A DNA stretch of 64,000 bases from JAOPZW01 sp963764585 (GTDB taxonomy: Bacteria; Actinomycetota; Thermoleophilia; Solirubrobacterales; Solirubrobacteraceae). The notes beneath the pieces are model-generated. The model saw only the letters and a program-made list of their open reading frames with translations. It made no database searches and was not told where the DNA came from. How positions within the stretch are numbered: position 1 is the stretch's first letter; every line of letters starts with the position of its first letter. The stretch spans positions 248,001 to 312,000 of the forward strand of contig CAVXTB010000001.1 in NCBI GenBank assembly GCA_963764585.1, in the 5' to 3' direction. The position numbers were made by a program, and so were the translations under genes. Positions 1 through 9,973 of the stretch are shown here, piece after piece.

Positions 1-1171
1 AGACGCTGTCGCTGTTCAAGCACTTCTGGTCGCGGCGCAGCGACGGCGACGCGTTCGTGGCGATCACCGATCCGGGCTCGGGGCTCGAGCAGCTCGCGCG
101 CGAGCACGGGTTCCGGCGCACGTTCCTCAACGACCCCGACATCGGCGGGCGCTACAGCGCCCTCTCGTACTTCGGGCTCGTGCCCGCGGCGCTCACGGGC
201 GCCGATGTGGACGGCATCTTCGACGCCGCCGGCGTGGCCGAGGAGAGCTGCCAGAGCTTCGAGTCCGGCGACGTGTCGAGCGGGCTATGGCTCGGCATCG
301 CCTGGGGCGAGCTGGCCGCCGGGGGCCACGACAAGCTCACCTACGTCATCGACGAGCCGCTGGAGAGCTTCGGCCTCTGGGTCGAGCAGCTCATCGCCGA
401 GTCGACGGGCAAGCACGGCAAGGGCATCGTGCCGATCGTCGACGAGCCGCTCGGCGCACCGGGCTCCTACGGCGACGACCGCACCTTCCTGCACCTGCGC
501 CACGGCGAGGCGCCCGACGAGGAGAGCGACGCCAAGGTCGCCGCGCTGCGCGACGCCGGCCACCCGGTCATCGTCCGTGACATCGACGGCCCCGACGACC
601 TCGGGCGCATCTTCTTCTTCGCCGAGTTCGCGATCGCCGCTGCCGGCTGGGTGCTGGGCATCAACCCGTTCGACCAGCCCAACGTCCAGGAGGCCAAGGA
701 CAACACGGCACGGGTGCTCGCCGAGGGCACCGGCGAACAGCCCGACGCCACCGACGACGAGCTGCGCGCGCTGCTCGACGGGCTCGCGGCCCCGGGCTAC
801 TTCGCGATCATGGGCTACGTAGAGCCCTCCGACGAGTTCGACGCCGCGGTGGCCGAGCTGCGCACGACGGTGCGCGACGCGCTCGAGGTGGCGACGACGT
901 TCGGCTACGGGCCGCGCTTCCTGCACTCGACCGGCCAGCTGCACAAGGGCGGGCCGCCCGCCGGGCGCTTCCTGCAGCTCATCCACGACTCCGGGCCCGA
1001 CGTCGAGATCCCCGGCGAGAGCTACGGCTTCACGCGCCTGAAGCACGCCCAGGCGATCGGCGACCTCGAGACCCTGCGCGGCCACGACCTGCCGGCCGAG
1101 CGCGTGACCCTCACCGGCGACGACCCCGCGGCCGCGCTGCGGGCCTTGACGGAGCGGCTGAAGGGGTTGAT

Positions 1172-1175
<4 letters not shown>
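1..1175 (+). CDS. pgi: Glucose-6-phosphate isomerase (C-terminal part; gene enters from upstream)
   Basis: The frame is open from base 3, so the gene starts outside the window; the GTG at 57 is internal. About 390 codons are visible. The stretch TDPGSGLEQLA followed by FLNDPDIGGRYSALSYFGLVP is the sugar-isomerase (SIS) signature of phosphoglucose isomerase, which interconverts glucose-6-phosphate and fructose-6-phosphate in the cytoplasm. In many actinobacteria this domain is fused behind a transaldolase domain; the missing N-terminus could be such a fusion and cannot be judged here. The stop overlaps the zwf start by 4 bases (GTGA), so the two are translationally coupled in a pentose-phosphate operon. 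Confidence 0.88.
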
Positions 1176-2704
<1,529 letters not shown>

Positions 2705-2708
2705 ACCG

Positions 2709-3773
2709 ATGCCGGGCGTCTCCGACAGCCGCTGGGCCGCGCAGGACACGACCCCGGGCGAGATCGAGGCGGCGCTGCGCAGCATGCTCAAGGAGCGCCA
2801 CGCCGAGAACGCCTCGTTCGCGCCGGCGCGCGTGCTCAACATGGTGTGCGTCGTCGACAAGGCGTGGAGCGGCGAGGTGGCCAACCGGTTGCGCCGCGTC
2901 GGGCGCTACCACGCGTCGCGCACCGTCGTGCTGGCGTTCGAGCCGGGGCGGACGACGCTCGATGCGGTCGCCACCATCGCCAGCGACATGCATCCGAAGG
3001 CGGGCGAGTACGCCCTGCTGCGCGAGACGGTGATCGTCGACGTCGGCGACAGGCACCTGGCGGCGCTCGACACGATCGTCGATCCGCTGGTCGTCACCGA
3101 TCTGCCGACGGTCCTGTGGTCGCCGCACGGCCACCCCGAGGCGACCGACGTCCTGCTCAAGCTGTCCCAGGTCGTCCTGCTCGACTCGCTCGACGAGCCC
3201 GATCTCCACGATGCGCTCGCGCGCGCGCAGGAGCTGTCGCACAAGGCCTATGTCGTCGACCTCGCGTGGCTGCGCTCGACGCCGTGGCGCGAGCGCGTCG
3301 CCGCGACCTTCGACCCCGACCTCCTGCGCCCGGACCTGCGCCACATCAGCTCGGTCACCGTGCGCCACAACCCGGAGTCGACGGCCGCCGCCCTCCTGCT
3401 CGTCGGCTGGCTGGCGTCGCGCCTGGCGTGGGAGCCGTCGAAGCTCATCGCGCGCAACGGCGGGCTGGCCGGCAAGGCCCACAGCCGCCGCCAGGACGTC
3501 GCGCTGCATCTGGAGCCCGAGCCGTCGCAGAGCGTGCGCGGCCTGGCCGGCCTGACGCTGGAGACGGCATCCGGTCGCCATCTCGAGCTCGATCGCGGCC
3601 CGGGCGGGCTGCGCGCGAAGTACCGCAACCGCAGGGGCGCCCAGCGCGAGTGGACCGTGCTCGGCGCGTCGCGCGGCGAGCCCGGCATCCTCGGCGAGGG
3701 CATCCGCCAGGCGCTGCTGCGCGACCCGACGTACGGGCCGGCACTGGAAGCGGCCAACGCGTTCGCACCGTGA
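2709..3773 (+). CDS. opcA: Glucose-6-phosphate dehydrogenase assembly protein OpcA
   Basis: 354 residues. The family-typical blocks are visible: WSPHGHPEATDVLLKLSQVV in the middle and SSVTVRHNPESTAAALLLVG in the C-terminal half. OpcA is known as an allosteric or assembly partner of Zwf in cyanobacteria and actinobacteria and has no catalytic motif of its own. It starts 4 bases after zwf, and its stop overlaps the GTG of the following methyltransferase (GTGA at 3770), so it is a middle gene of one transcript. Confidence 0.93.
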   Translation: MPGVSDSRWAAQDTTPGEIEAALRSMLKERHAENASFAPARVLNMVCVVDKAWSGEVANRLRRVGRYHASRTVVLAFEPGRTTLDAVATIASDMHPKAGEYALLRETVIVDVGDRHLAALDTIVDPLVVTDLPTVLWSPHGHPEATDVLLKLSQVVLLDSLDEPDLHDALARAQELSHKAYVVDLAWLRSTPWRERVAATFDPDLLRPDLRHISSVTVRHNPESTAAALLLVGWLASRLAWEPSKLIARNGGLAGKAHSRRQDVALHLEPEPSQSVRGLAGLTLETASGRHLELDRGPGGLRAKYRNRRGAQREWTVLGASRGEPGILGEGIRQALLRDPTYGPALEAANAFAP

Positions 3774-4351
3774 ACGCGCAGCGGCGCGCGCTCGCGGCCG
3801 CGCTGTATGCCTCCGGGCGCTCGCATGACGCGGGCCTCGGCGACCGGCTCGCGCGGTGGCGCAACGTCGAGCCGGAGACGGCCGAGCTGCTGGGCGTGCT
3901 GGTGCGCGCGATGGACGCGCACCGCGTGCTCGAGATCGGTACCTCGAACGGCTACTCGACGATCTGGCTGGGCGATGCGGCGCAGGCCGTCGGCGGCACC
4001 GTCGTGAGCCTCGAGGTCCTCGCCGAGCGCACCGCGCTCGCTCGCGATCACCTCGCCGCGGCCGGGCTCTCGGAGGTCGTCGAGCTGCGCACCGTCGACG
4101 CGGCCAGCGCGCTCGCGGCCTTCGACGACGCGTCGTTCGACCTCGTCTTCCTCGACGCCGAGCGCCCCGCCTACGTCGGCTACTGGCCCGACCTCGTGCG
4201 CGTCCTCGCGCGCCCGGGCCTGCTCGCGGTCGACAACGTGCTCTCCCACGCCGACGAGGTCGCCGACTTCCGCGCGCTCGTGGAAGGCGACGAGCGGGTC
4301 ATGTCGTCGCTGGTGCCGATCGGCGCGGGCCTCCTGCTGGTCACGTTGTGA
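3770..4351 (+). CDS. Class I SAM-dependent O-methyltransferase
   Basis: 193 residues. LEIGTSNGYSTIWLG near residues 45-60 is the glycine-rich SAM-binding motif I; VFLDAERPAYVGYW and AVDNVLSHADEV match the O-methyltransferase family 3 (caffeoyl-CoA OMT/YrrM type), in which an Asp-Asn pair binds metal. The substrate cannot be told. The GTG start overlaps the opcA stop, so it is co-translated with the pentose-phosphate genes; whether it shares their pathway is unclear. Its 3' end overlaps the convergent Uma2 gene by 11 bases. Confidence 0.85.
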   Translation: MNAQRRALAAALYASGRSHDAGLGDRLARWRNVEPETAELLGVLVRAMDAHRVLEIGTSNGYSTIWLGDAAQAVGGTVVSLEVLAERTALARDHLAAAGLSEVVELRTVDAASALAAFDDASFDLVFLDAERPAYVGYWPDLVRVLARPGLLAVDNVLSHADEVADFRALVEGDERVMSSLVPIGAGLLLVTL

Positions 4352-4877
4352 GCAGCGCCGCGACGGTCGTCCGCTCGACGCCTTCGACCCCGGCATCGAG
4401 GACGTCATCGCCGGCGAGCCGCGTGACGACGGCGTAGCCGTCTTCGCTCGGCTCGGTGTGCGCGAGGACCATGCCCGCTGGCAGATCGACCAGCCAGTAG
4501 CGCGGCACGCCGGCGCGGGCGTACGCGAGGGCTTTGCGGCGATCGATGGCCTGTGAGCTCACCGAGACCTCGACCACGAGCAGCGCCGTCGATGGATGAC
4601 GAGTCGGATCTGAGTCCCGCTCGGCCAGCGCGATGTCGGGCTCGGGCACCCAACCCTCCGCCACGGACAGCGGCATCTGCACTCGCAGCACGTACCTGCG
4701 CGCGTTGCACAACCACATCAGCTGCTGAATCACGCGGGCGTGATGCTCGCCCTGGGGCGTCACGTCGACGAGCAGGCCGTCGAGCAGCTCGACCCGCAGG
4801 CGTCCAAGTGCACCGCTGTCGACCATCCGGTCGTACTCGGCACTCGACAGTCGATGAACGTGCTCTTCGATGGCCAT
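4341..4877 (-). CDS. Uma2 family (DUF820) putative nuclease-fold protein
   Basis: 178 residues from the ATG at 4877 (MAIEEHVHRLSSAEYDRM); a longer frame to 5075 has non-protein-like composition. VELLDGLLVDVTPQGEHHARV, PDIALAER and ALLVVEVSVSSQAIDRRKALAYARAGVPRYWLVDL form the PD-(D/E)xK-like core of the Uma2/DUF820 family, with the D, ExS and K positions present. These proteins are abundant in actinobacteria and cyanobacteria, and their biological role is not settled. It stands alone, convergent with the methyltransferase; the 166-base gap upstream contains no other gene. Confidence 0.85.
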   Translation of the reverse strand: MAIEEHVHRLSSAEYDRMVDSGALGRLRVELLDGLLVDVTPQGEHHARVIQQLMWLCNARRYVLRVQMPLSVAEGWVPEPDIALAERDSDPTRHPSTALLVVEVSVSSQAIDRRKALAYARAGVPRYWLVDLPAGMVLAHTEPSEDGYAVVTRLAGDDVLDAGVEGVERTTVAALLTT

Positions 4878-5043
4878 AGCTTGGTCCGTGCCCCTCCTGG
4901 TTCGGTCGATCGTACTCCCCGCCGGCGGCGCAACTTCGGCAGACGGGCGATCGGCGGCATGCCGCAATGGTTGCCTCAGGCGTTGCGACGGAACTAGACC
5001 GAAATGTGACGACTTGCAGGAAGAACTACGTCGACGATGCGTA

Positions 5044-5958
5044 TCACGCCGTCGCGGCAGCGGGCTTCGCCGCAAGCGCCGCCGCCACCCGGTGCGTCCG
5101 CAGCACGAGCACCGCGGCGAGCACCAGCGCGCCGCCGGCGAGCTGCGCGCCGCTCAGGCGCTCGGCGAAGACGGCCGACGCGAGCGCAACGGTGACGAGC
5201 GGCTCGACCGTCGACAGGATCGACGCGGTCGTCGGCCCGACGCGCGCCAGCCCGGCGAAGAACATCGTGATCGCTCCGACCGTGGAGATGGCGGCCAGGC
5301 AGGCGAGCCAGCCCCAGCCCGCGGCGGTCAGGGCGCCGGGGTGGAACTGGCCGGCGGCGGTCGACCCGACGGTGAGCGACACCGCCGCACCGCTGCAGAC
5401 GAGCGTCGCGAGCGTGAGCGGGGGCAGGCGCTTGGCGACGCCCTCGCTGACGAGGATGTAAGCGCTGTAGACGAACGCCGCGCCGAGGCCGAGCACGACG
5501 CCGACGCCTTCGAGCGCGCCCGTGCCCGCGCCGGCGAGGACGAGCGCCAGGCCGATCGACACGAGCCCGAGGGCGACGATCCGGCTGCGGTCCAGGCGCT
5601 CGCGCCCCAGCGCGAAGGCGGCGACCGTCACGATCGCCGGGAACGTGTAGAGCAGCAGCGACAGCAGCGAGGCGTCGATGCGCTCGAGGGCGATGAAGTA
5701 GCAGCCGGCCTGCACCGAGTACCCGCACGCGCCGAGACCCAGCGCGATCGCGAGGTCGCGCCGGCGCAGCGCGCGGACCGTGCGCACCTCGCCGCGCGCG
5801 AGCAGCAGGCACCACAGCATCGCGGCCGCCAGGGCGAACCGAAGAGCGAGCAGCGTCCCGGCGGTCGCGCCCTCGTCGTAGGCGAGCTTGCCGAAGATCG
5901 CCATCGCACCGAAGGCGGCTGCGGAGCCGATGCACAGGAGCCGACCGGTCGATGCCAT
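5044..5958 (-). CDS. EamA/DMT-superfamily membrane exporter
   Basis: About 304 residues with ten hydrophobic segments in two EamA halves, typical of the drug/metabolite transporter family that exports amino acids or other small metabolites. I chose the ATG at 5958 (MASTGRLLCIGSAAAFG), which begins right at the first membrane segment; an ATG at 5985 would add nine residues and crowd the LysR promoter. It is divergent from the LysR regulator with about 71 bases between, the classic layout of a LysR-controlled exporter. The substrate is unknown. Confidence 0.88.
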   Translation of the reverse strand: MASTGRLLCIGSAAAFGAMAIFGKLAYDEGATAGTLLALRFALAAAMLWCLLLARGEVRTVRALRRRDLAIALGLGACGYSVQAGCYFIALERIDASLLSLLLYTFPAIVTVAAFALGRERLDRSRIVALGLVSIGLALVLAGAGTGALEGVGVVLGLGAAFVYSAYILVSEGVAKRLPPLTLATLVCSGAAVSLTVGSTAAGQFHPGALTAAGWGWLACLAAISTVGAITMFFAGLARVGPTTASILSTVEPLVTVALASAVFAERLSGAQLAGGALVLAAVLVLRTHRVAAALAAKPAAATA

Positions 5959-5993
5959 GCGCGGCAGCTTGCCGCACCGAAGCATCAGGATCG

Positions 5994-6024
5994 ATTCGGA
6001 TTCCTAGCCGTGATTCGGTAGCGT
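5994..6024. promoter_or_regulatory. Divergent control region between exporter and LysR gene
   Basis: Two direct copies of GATTCGG (5994-6000 and 6013-6019) lie between the exporter and the regulator, and a TAGCGT box (6019-6024) sits 5-8 bases before the LysR start. I infer that the repeated heptamers could be LysR contact points and the box a -10 element. Confidence 0.4.
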
Positions 6025-6029
6025 CGCTA

Positions 6030-6962
6030 ATGATGCTCGACCTCCGCCGGCTCCGGCTCCTGCGCGAGCTCCACCAGCGCGGCACGATCGCCGCCGTCGC
6101 CGACGCGCTGCAGTTCACGCCTTCGGCGGTCTCCCAGCAGCTCGCGATGCTCGAGCGCGAGACCGGCGTGCGGCTCCTCGAGCGCGCCGGCCGGGGCGTC
6201 CGCCTCACCGATCCGGCGCTCGTGCTCGTCGGCCACGCCGAGACCCTGCTCGACGAGGCCGCGCTGGCCGAGGCCGACCTCGCCGCCGCCGTCGGCTCGG
6301 TGACCGGCCGCGGCCGGATCGCCAGCTTCCAGTCGGCGGCGCGGCGCATCGCGGTCCCGGCGATGGCCGAGCTCGCGCGCGCCGCGCCGGAGCTGCGCTG
6401 CGAGCTGGTCGGCGCCGAGCCCGAGGACGCGCTGCCGATGCTCGCGCTCGGCGACATCGACCTCCTGATCGGCGACGAATGGCAGCACGCCCCGTGGCGC
6501 ATGCCGCCCGGCCTCGACCGCCACGAGCTGCTGCTCGACCCGGTCCTGCTGGTGATGCCGACCAGGCACCCCGCGGCGCGCCGCCGCCGTCGCACCGTCC
6601 CGCTCGCAGAGCTCGCCGACGCGCTCTGGATCAGCGGCCCGACGGGCCTTGGGTGGGACGAGCTCACGCAGCGCCTGTGCCGCGAGCACGGGCGCTTCAC
6701 GCCACAGGTCCGCCACCGCATGAACGACGCCGTCGTCGCGGCAGCGCTCGTCGCCGACGGCCTGGGCGTCGCGCTGCTCCCGGACCTCGCACTCCCCGAC
6801 GACGACCCGCGCATCACGATCCGCCCGATCGCCGGCGCGCACCCGACCCGCGCGATCCACGCCGTCACACGAGCGAGCGATGCGGCCCGGCCCTCGACGC
6901 AGGCGCTGCTCGCCGCCGTGCGCCGCGTCGCCGCAGGTACGCGACGTCTGTCGCCCTCGTGA
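6030..6962 (+). CDS. LysR family transcriptional regulator
   Basis: 310 residues. The N-terminal winged helix-turn-helix (LRRLRLLRELHQRGTIAAVADALQFTPSAVSQQLAMLERE, roughly residues 4-42) is followed by a periplasmic-binding-protein-like effector domain. Tandem ATGs at 6030 and 6033 are both possible; a longer in-frame start at 5952 would run into the divergent exporter. It most likely controls the EamA exporter gene beginning on the other strand. The effector cannot be deduced. Confidence 0.92.
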   Translation: MMLDLRRLRLLRELHQRGTIAAVADALQFTPSAVSQQLAMLERETGVRLLERAGRGVRLTDPALVLVGHAETLLDEAALAEADLAAAVGSVTGRGRIASFQSAARRIAVPAMAELARAAPELRCELVGAEPEDALPMLALGDIDLLIGDEWQHAPWRMPPGLDRHELLLDPVLLVMPTRHPAARRRRRTVPLAELADALWISGPTGLGWDELTQRLCREHGRFTPQVRHRMNDAVVAAALVADGLGVALLPDLALPDDDPRITIRPIAGAHPTRAIHAVTRASDAARPSTQALLAAVRRVAAGTRRLSPS

Positions 6963-7030
6963 CAGACCGGGCGCGGCGTCGAGCTGAACATTGGGACATC
7001 CATTCACCGCACACCGAAAGGACATGTCCC

Positions 7031-7423
7031 ATGGCTGTTCGTTCCCGCTTCATCGCCGTTCTCACCGCCGCCATCGCCGTGTCGAGCGTGGCGAGCGCGC
7101 CGGCCCTCGCGAAGTCCCACGGGCCCGTCAAGTCCGTGTCGCACGCGAAGGTCGCCAAGAAGAAGTCGGTGGCCAGCAAGCTCAAGGGCGGCGTCGTCGT
7201 CCATCCGGTCGGCACCGGCACGACCGTCGTCCTGATCAGCGCGTTCCCCACCGGCGGCAAGGGCAGTGGCACCGAGGCCACCTGCGCGCTCTGGACCGAG
7301 CGCCTGCAATGGGACGAGCAGGGCGTCGAGGACGCTCCGGAGGCCGACCATGACGACGCGTCCGGGCCGCTCAACATCGACATCGACAACGCGCTCGACG
7401 CCGGCTGTGCCGTGATCTACTGA
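7031..7423 (+). CDS. Small secreted protein of unknown function
   Basis: 130 residues beginning MAVRSRFIAVLTAAIAVSSVASAPALAK, a clear Sec signal peptide with an A-L-A cleavage site near residue 27. A Lys-rich stretch follows, then a mature domain with only two cysteines (ATCALW and AGCAVIY), which could form a disulfide. A good ribosome site (GAAAGGA, about 9 bases upstream) fixes the ATG. I do not recognise the family. It is a single-gene unit closed by a strong hairpin at 7447-7478. Confidence 0.75.
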   Translation: MAVRSRFIAVLTAAIAVSSVASAPALAKSHGPVKSVSHAKVAKKKSVASKLKGGVVVHPVGTGTTVVLISAFPTGGKGSGTEATCALWTERLQWDEQGVEDAPEADHDDASGPLNIDIDNALDAGCAVIY

Positions 7424-7446
7424 TCGCCGGCCACATCGCAGCAGCC

Positions 7447-7478
7447 GCGAAAGCCGCCTCATCGCAGGCGGCTTTCGC
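7447..7478 (+). terminator. Hairpin terminator after the small secreted protein
   Basis: Perfect 12-bp stem GCGAAAGCCGCC / GGCGGCTTTCGC with an 8-base loop, 24 bases after the stop at 7423. No U-tract follows, as is common in high-GC actinobacteria. Confidence 0.75.
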
Positions 7479-7519
7479 ATGTTCGCGGCCAGCCGGTGCG
7501 AGGGCTACGCTCCGCGCCC

Positions 7520-8176
7520 ATGAAGTGGCCGCTGCTCGCGGGCGTGCCCGAGGAAGACGTTCAGCTCGTGCTGAGCGTCGCGCGCCGGCGCAAGTTCGAT
7601 CGCGGCGAGGTCGTCTTCCACGAGCACGACCCGGCCGACACGCTGCACCTCATCGACAAGGGCCGGTTCGTCGCGCGGGTGGGAACGCCGCTGGGCGACA
7701 CCGCGATCCTCACGGTGCTGGGCCCGGGCGAGATGTTCGGCGAGCTCTCGCTGCTGGGCAGCGGGGACGAGCGGCGCAGCGCGACGATCGCGGCGCTCGA
7801 GCCCAGCGAGACGCGCTCGGTGCACCGCCTGGACTTCGAGCGCCTGCGCGCCCGCCACCCCGAGACGAGCGAGATCCTGATCGCGATCCTCTCCGGCCAG
7901 GTGCGCCGGCTGACCACGCACCTCGTCGACGCGCTCTACGTGCCGGCCGAGAAGCGCGTCCGGCGCCGGCTGGTCGAGATGGTCGGCGTGTACGACGAAG
8001 GCGCAGCGCAGGTCGTCGTGCCGCTGACGCAGGAGGACCTCGCCGGCCTGGCCGGCACCTCGCGTGCGACGGCCAACCGCGTGCTGCGCGAGGAGGAGGC
8101 GCGCGGGACGGTCAAGCTCGGGCGCGGGCGCACGACGGTGCTCGACGTCGAGGCGCTGGCCCGGCGCGGGCGCTGA
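7520..8176 (+). CDS. Crp/Fnr family transcriptional regulator
   Basis: 218 residues from the ATG at 7520. The N-terminal cyclic-nucleotide-binding jelly roll includes GEMFGELSLLG followed by ERRSATI, keeping the Glu and Arg of the phosphate-binding cassette; it ends with a Crp-type helix-turn-helix (VPLTQEDLAGLAGTSRATANRVLREEE). There is no Fnr-type cysteine cluster. Two nucleotide cyclases in the window (9974 and 53008) could supply the ligand. A TACGCT box ends 8 bases before the ATG, consistent with a leaderless message. A GTG at 7496 is a weaker alternative start. Confidence 0.92.
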   Translation: MKWPLLAGVPEEDVQLVLSVARRRKFDRGEVVFHEHDPADTLHLIDKGRFVARVGTPLGDTAILTVLGPGEMFGELSLLGSGDERRSATIAALEPSETRSVHRLDFERLRARHPETSEILIAILSGQVRRLTTHLVDALYVPAEKRVRRRLVEMVGVYDEGAAQVVVPLTQEDLAGLAGTSRATANRVLREEEARGTVKLGRGRTTVLDVEALARRGR

Positions 8177-8179
8177 GCC

Positions 8180-9868
8180 CTACTGGCCGCGGTGCGAGCG
8201 GCGCGTCTGGGCGAGGTAGGTCTGGCCCGCGCGCAGCACCACGGTGCGCTTGTGGAGCTTGTCGCGCACGCGCACGACGCCCTGCCTGACGCTCACGCGC
8301 GTGCCCTCGCAGCTCAGCGTCGTGTGCCAGCGCGTCCCGATCGCGGCCGCCGACACGGCGCCCGTCGCCGTCTGCCAGTTGCCCCCGGTCTCCGAGACCC
8401 AGAGCGAGTGCGACGCGACCTTGCGCCTGGATCGCTTGCGCCCCGGCTTCTTCTTGCGCCTGTCCGGGACCGAGGCGATGCGCGCGACCGCGGCGCGCGC
8501 CCCCGTCCCGCAGCCGGTGAGCGGCACGAGGCGGAAGGCCGTCGAGCCCGTGGCGCGGTAGGCGACGCTGAAGGGGCCGCGGTAGAGCTGCGCGGTCTGC
8601 TGCACGCCGCTCGCGTCGCGCGCGGTCGTGATCGCGATCTGGCCGCCGGTGCTGTCGACGTCGGAGCGCGTGGGCACGAGGTCCTCCTCGGCGAGCGCCA
8701 GGAACGCCGCGGTGCCGGAGGGGCGGACGGTGACGCCTCCCACGGCCGGGGCGACGCCGACCGAGCGGCCGAAGACCGCCGCGGGGACGGCGCCGACGTC
8801 CGATACGCGCCGCACGGTCGCGTTGCCCGTGTCGGCGACGAGGAAGCCGCCGCCCGGTGCGACGGCCACGGCGCCGGGCTGGTTGAGCAGCGCGGTCTTG
8901 GCCAGGCCGCCGTTGCCGGCGTTGCCCGCGGCGCCGCCGGCGACGGTGAAGATCGCGCCGAGCGGCGTGACCCGGCGCACGCGGTCGTTGGCGGTGTCGG
9001 TGAAGAGGAACCCGCGGTGCGGGAGGGCGGCGACGCTGAACGGCGCCTGCAGGCGGGCTGTGCGGGCCGGATCGCCGTCGCCGGCGAAGCCCGCGCCCAC
9101 GCCGGCGACGGTGGTGATCGTCCCGTTCGGGTCGACGCGGCGGATGCGGTCGTTGCCGGTGTCGGCGATGAGGATCGCGCCGTCGGAGGCGATCGCGACG
9201 TCGCGCGGCTGATTGAGCTGGGCCGCGGTCGCGGGACCGCCGTCGCCCCCGAAGCCGCGGCTCGTGCCCGCGACGGTGGTGATCGTCCCGTCCGGTCCGA
9301 CGCGGCGGATGCGGTCGTTGCCGGTGTCGGCGATGAGGTAGCCGCCGCCCGGGAGCACCGCCGTGTCGCTGGGGAATGAGAGCTGGGCCTTCGTCGCGCC
9401 GCTCCCGTCGCCCGAGAGTCCCTGCGTGGTGCCCGCGACGGTGGTGATCGTCCCGTCGGGCGCCACGCGGCGGATGCGGTGGTTGAAGGTGTCGGCGATG
9501 AGGTAGCCGCCGCCGGGAAGCCCCGTGACGCCGCGCGGGCGGTCGAGCTGCGCGCTCGTGGCCGGCCCGCCGTCGCCCGCGAGCCCGCGGCCGGCGCCGC
9601 CGGCGGCGGTGACGATGGTGGCGTCGGGCCGGACCTGGCGGATGCGATCGTTGTTGAAGTCGGCGATCACGAAGCTGGTCGGGGAGAGGAAGGCGACGTC
9701 GCGCGGCGTGTCGAGCTGGGCCTGCGTCGCGGGGCCGCCGTCGCCGGCGAAGCCCGCGGTCGTCCCCGCCACGCTGACGATCGTCCCGTCCGTCGCGCGC
9801 GCGAGGGCGGGTGCGGCGGGCACGGCGAGCGCCGCCAGCACGATCAGCGATGCGAGTGTCGATCTCAT
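8180..9868 (-). CDS. Secreted NHL-repeat beta-propeller protein
   Basis: 562 residues. A signal peptide (cut near A-L-A-R, residue 24) is followed by about six NHL repeats of 55 residues, each with a DGxITTVAG strand and an IADTxNDRIRRV strand, so a six-bladed propeller is likely. After residue 370 comes a different region with a basic KKKPGRKRSRRK segment and a C-terminal beta domain (TRWHTTLSCEGTRVSVRQG) resembling FecR-type domains. Such proteins act outside the cell, binding protein or polysaccharide; the ligand is unknown. It converges with the Crp gene with 3 bases between stops. Confidence 0.85.
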   Translation of the reverse strand: MRSTLASLIVLAALAVPAAPALARATDGTIVSVAGTTAGFAGDGGPATQAQLDTPRDVAFLSPTSFVIADFNNDRIRQVRPDATIVTAAGGAGRGLAGDGGPATSAQLDRPRGVTGLPGGGYLIADTFNHRIRRVAPDGTITTVAGTTQGLSGDGSGATKAQLSFPSDTAVLPGGGYLIADTGNDRIRRVGPDGTITTVAGTSRGFGGDGGPATAAQLNQPRDVAIASDGAILIADTGNDRIRRVDPNGTITTVAGVGAGFAGDGDPARTARLQAPFSVAALPHRGFLFTDTANDRVRRVTPLGAIFTVAGGAAGNAGNGGLAKTALLNQPGAVAVAPGGGFLVADTGNATVRRVSDVGAVPAAVFGRSVGVAPAVGGVTVRPSGTAAFLALAEEDLVPTRSDVDSTGGQIAITTARDASGVQQTAQLYRGPFSVAYRATGSTAFRLVPLTGCGTGARAAVARIASVPDRRKKKPGRKRSRRKVASHSLWVSETGGNWQTATGAVSAAAIGTRWHTTLSCEGTRVSVRQGVVRVRDKLHKRTVVLRAGQTYLAQTRRSHRGQ

Positions 9869-9926
9869 CGGATGGCACGACGATATGCGCGCCGGGCCGC
9901 GCCGTCGTGCACGCGCGCGACACTCG

Positions 9927-9948
9927 TTGTGTCACGGCCGTGACACAA
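9927..9948. promoter_or_regulatory. 22-bp perfect palindrome, probable operator for the cyclase gene
   Basis: The half-site TTGTGTCACGG is followed directly by its exact complement. It lies between the divergent NHL gene and cyclase gene. GTGACA at 9940-9945 sits 16 bases before a TAGGCT box (9962-9967), so the palindrome overlaps a plausible -35 element of the cyclase promoter. The half-site carries GTGNNA, as in Crp sites, but the spacing between halves is wider than in classical Crp sites. Confidence 0.6.
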
Positions 9949-9961
9949 GGAATCAACCATC
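9949..9961 (+). repeat. 13-mer inverted repeat, copy 1 (before the cyclase gene)
   Basis: GGAATCAACCATC, directly after the 22-bp palindrome and overlapping the TAGGCT box. Its exact reverse complement stands at 11769-11781, just after the cyclase coding region, and a one-mismatch copy at 11922-11934. Confidence 0.6.
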
Positions 9962-9973
9962 TAGGCTTGCCGC

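Noticed and set aside
9927..9948. Calling the palindrome a proven Crp site
   Set aside because: The GTG to CAC spacing is larger than in known Crp and GlxR sites, so the regulator is left open.
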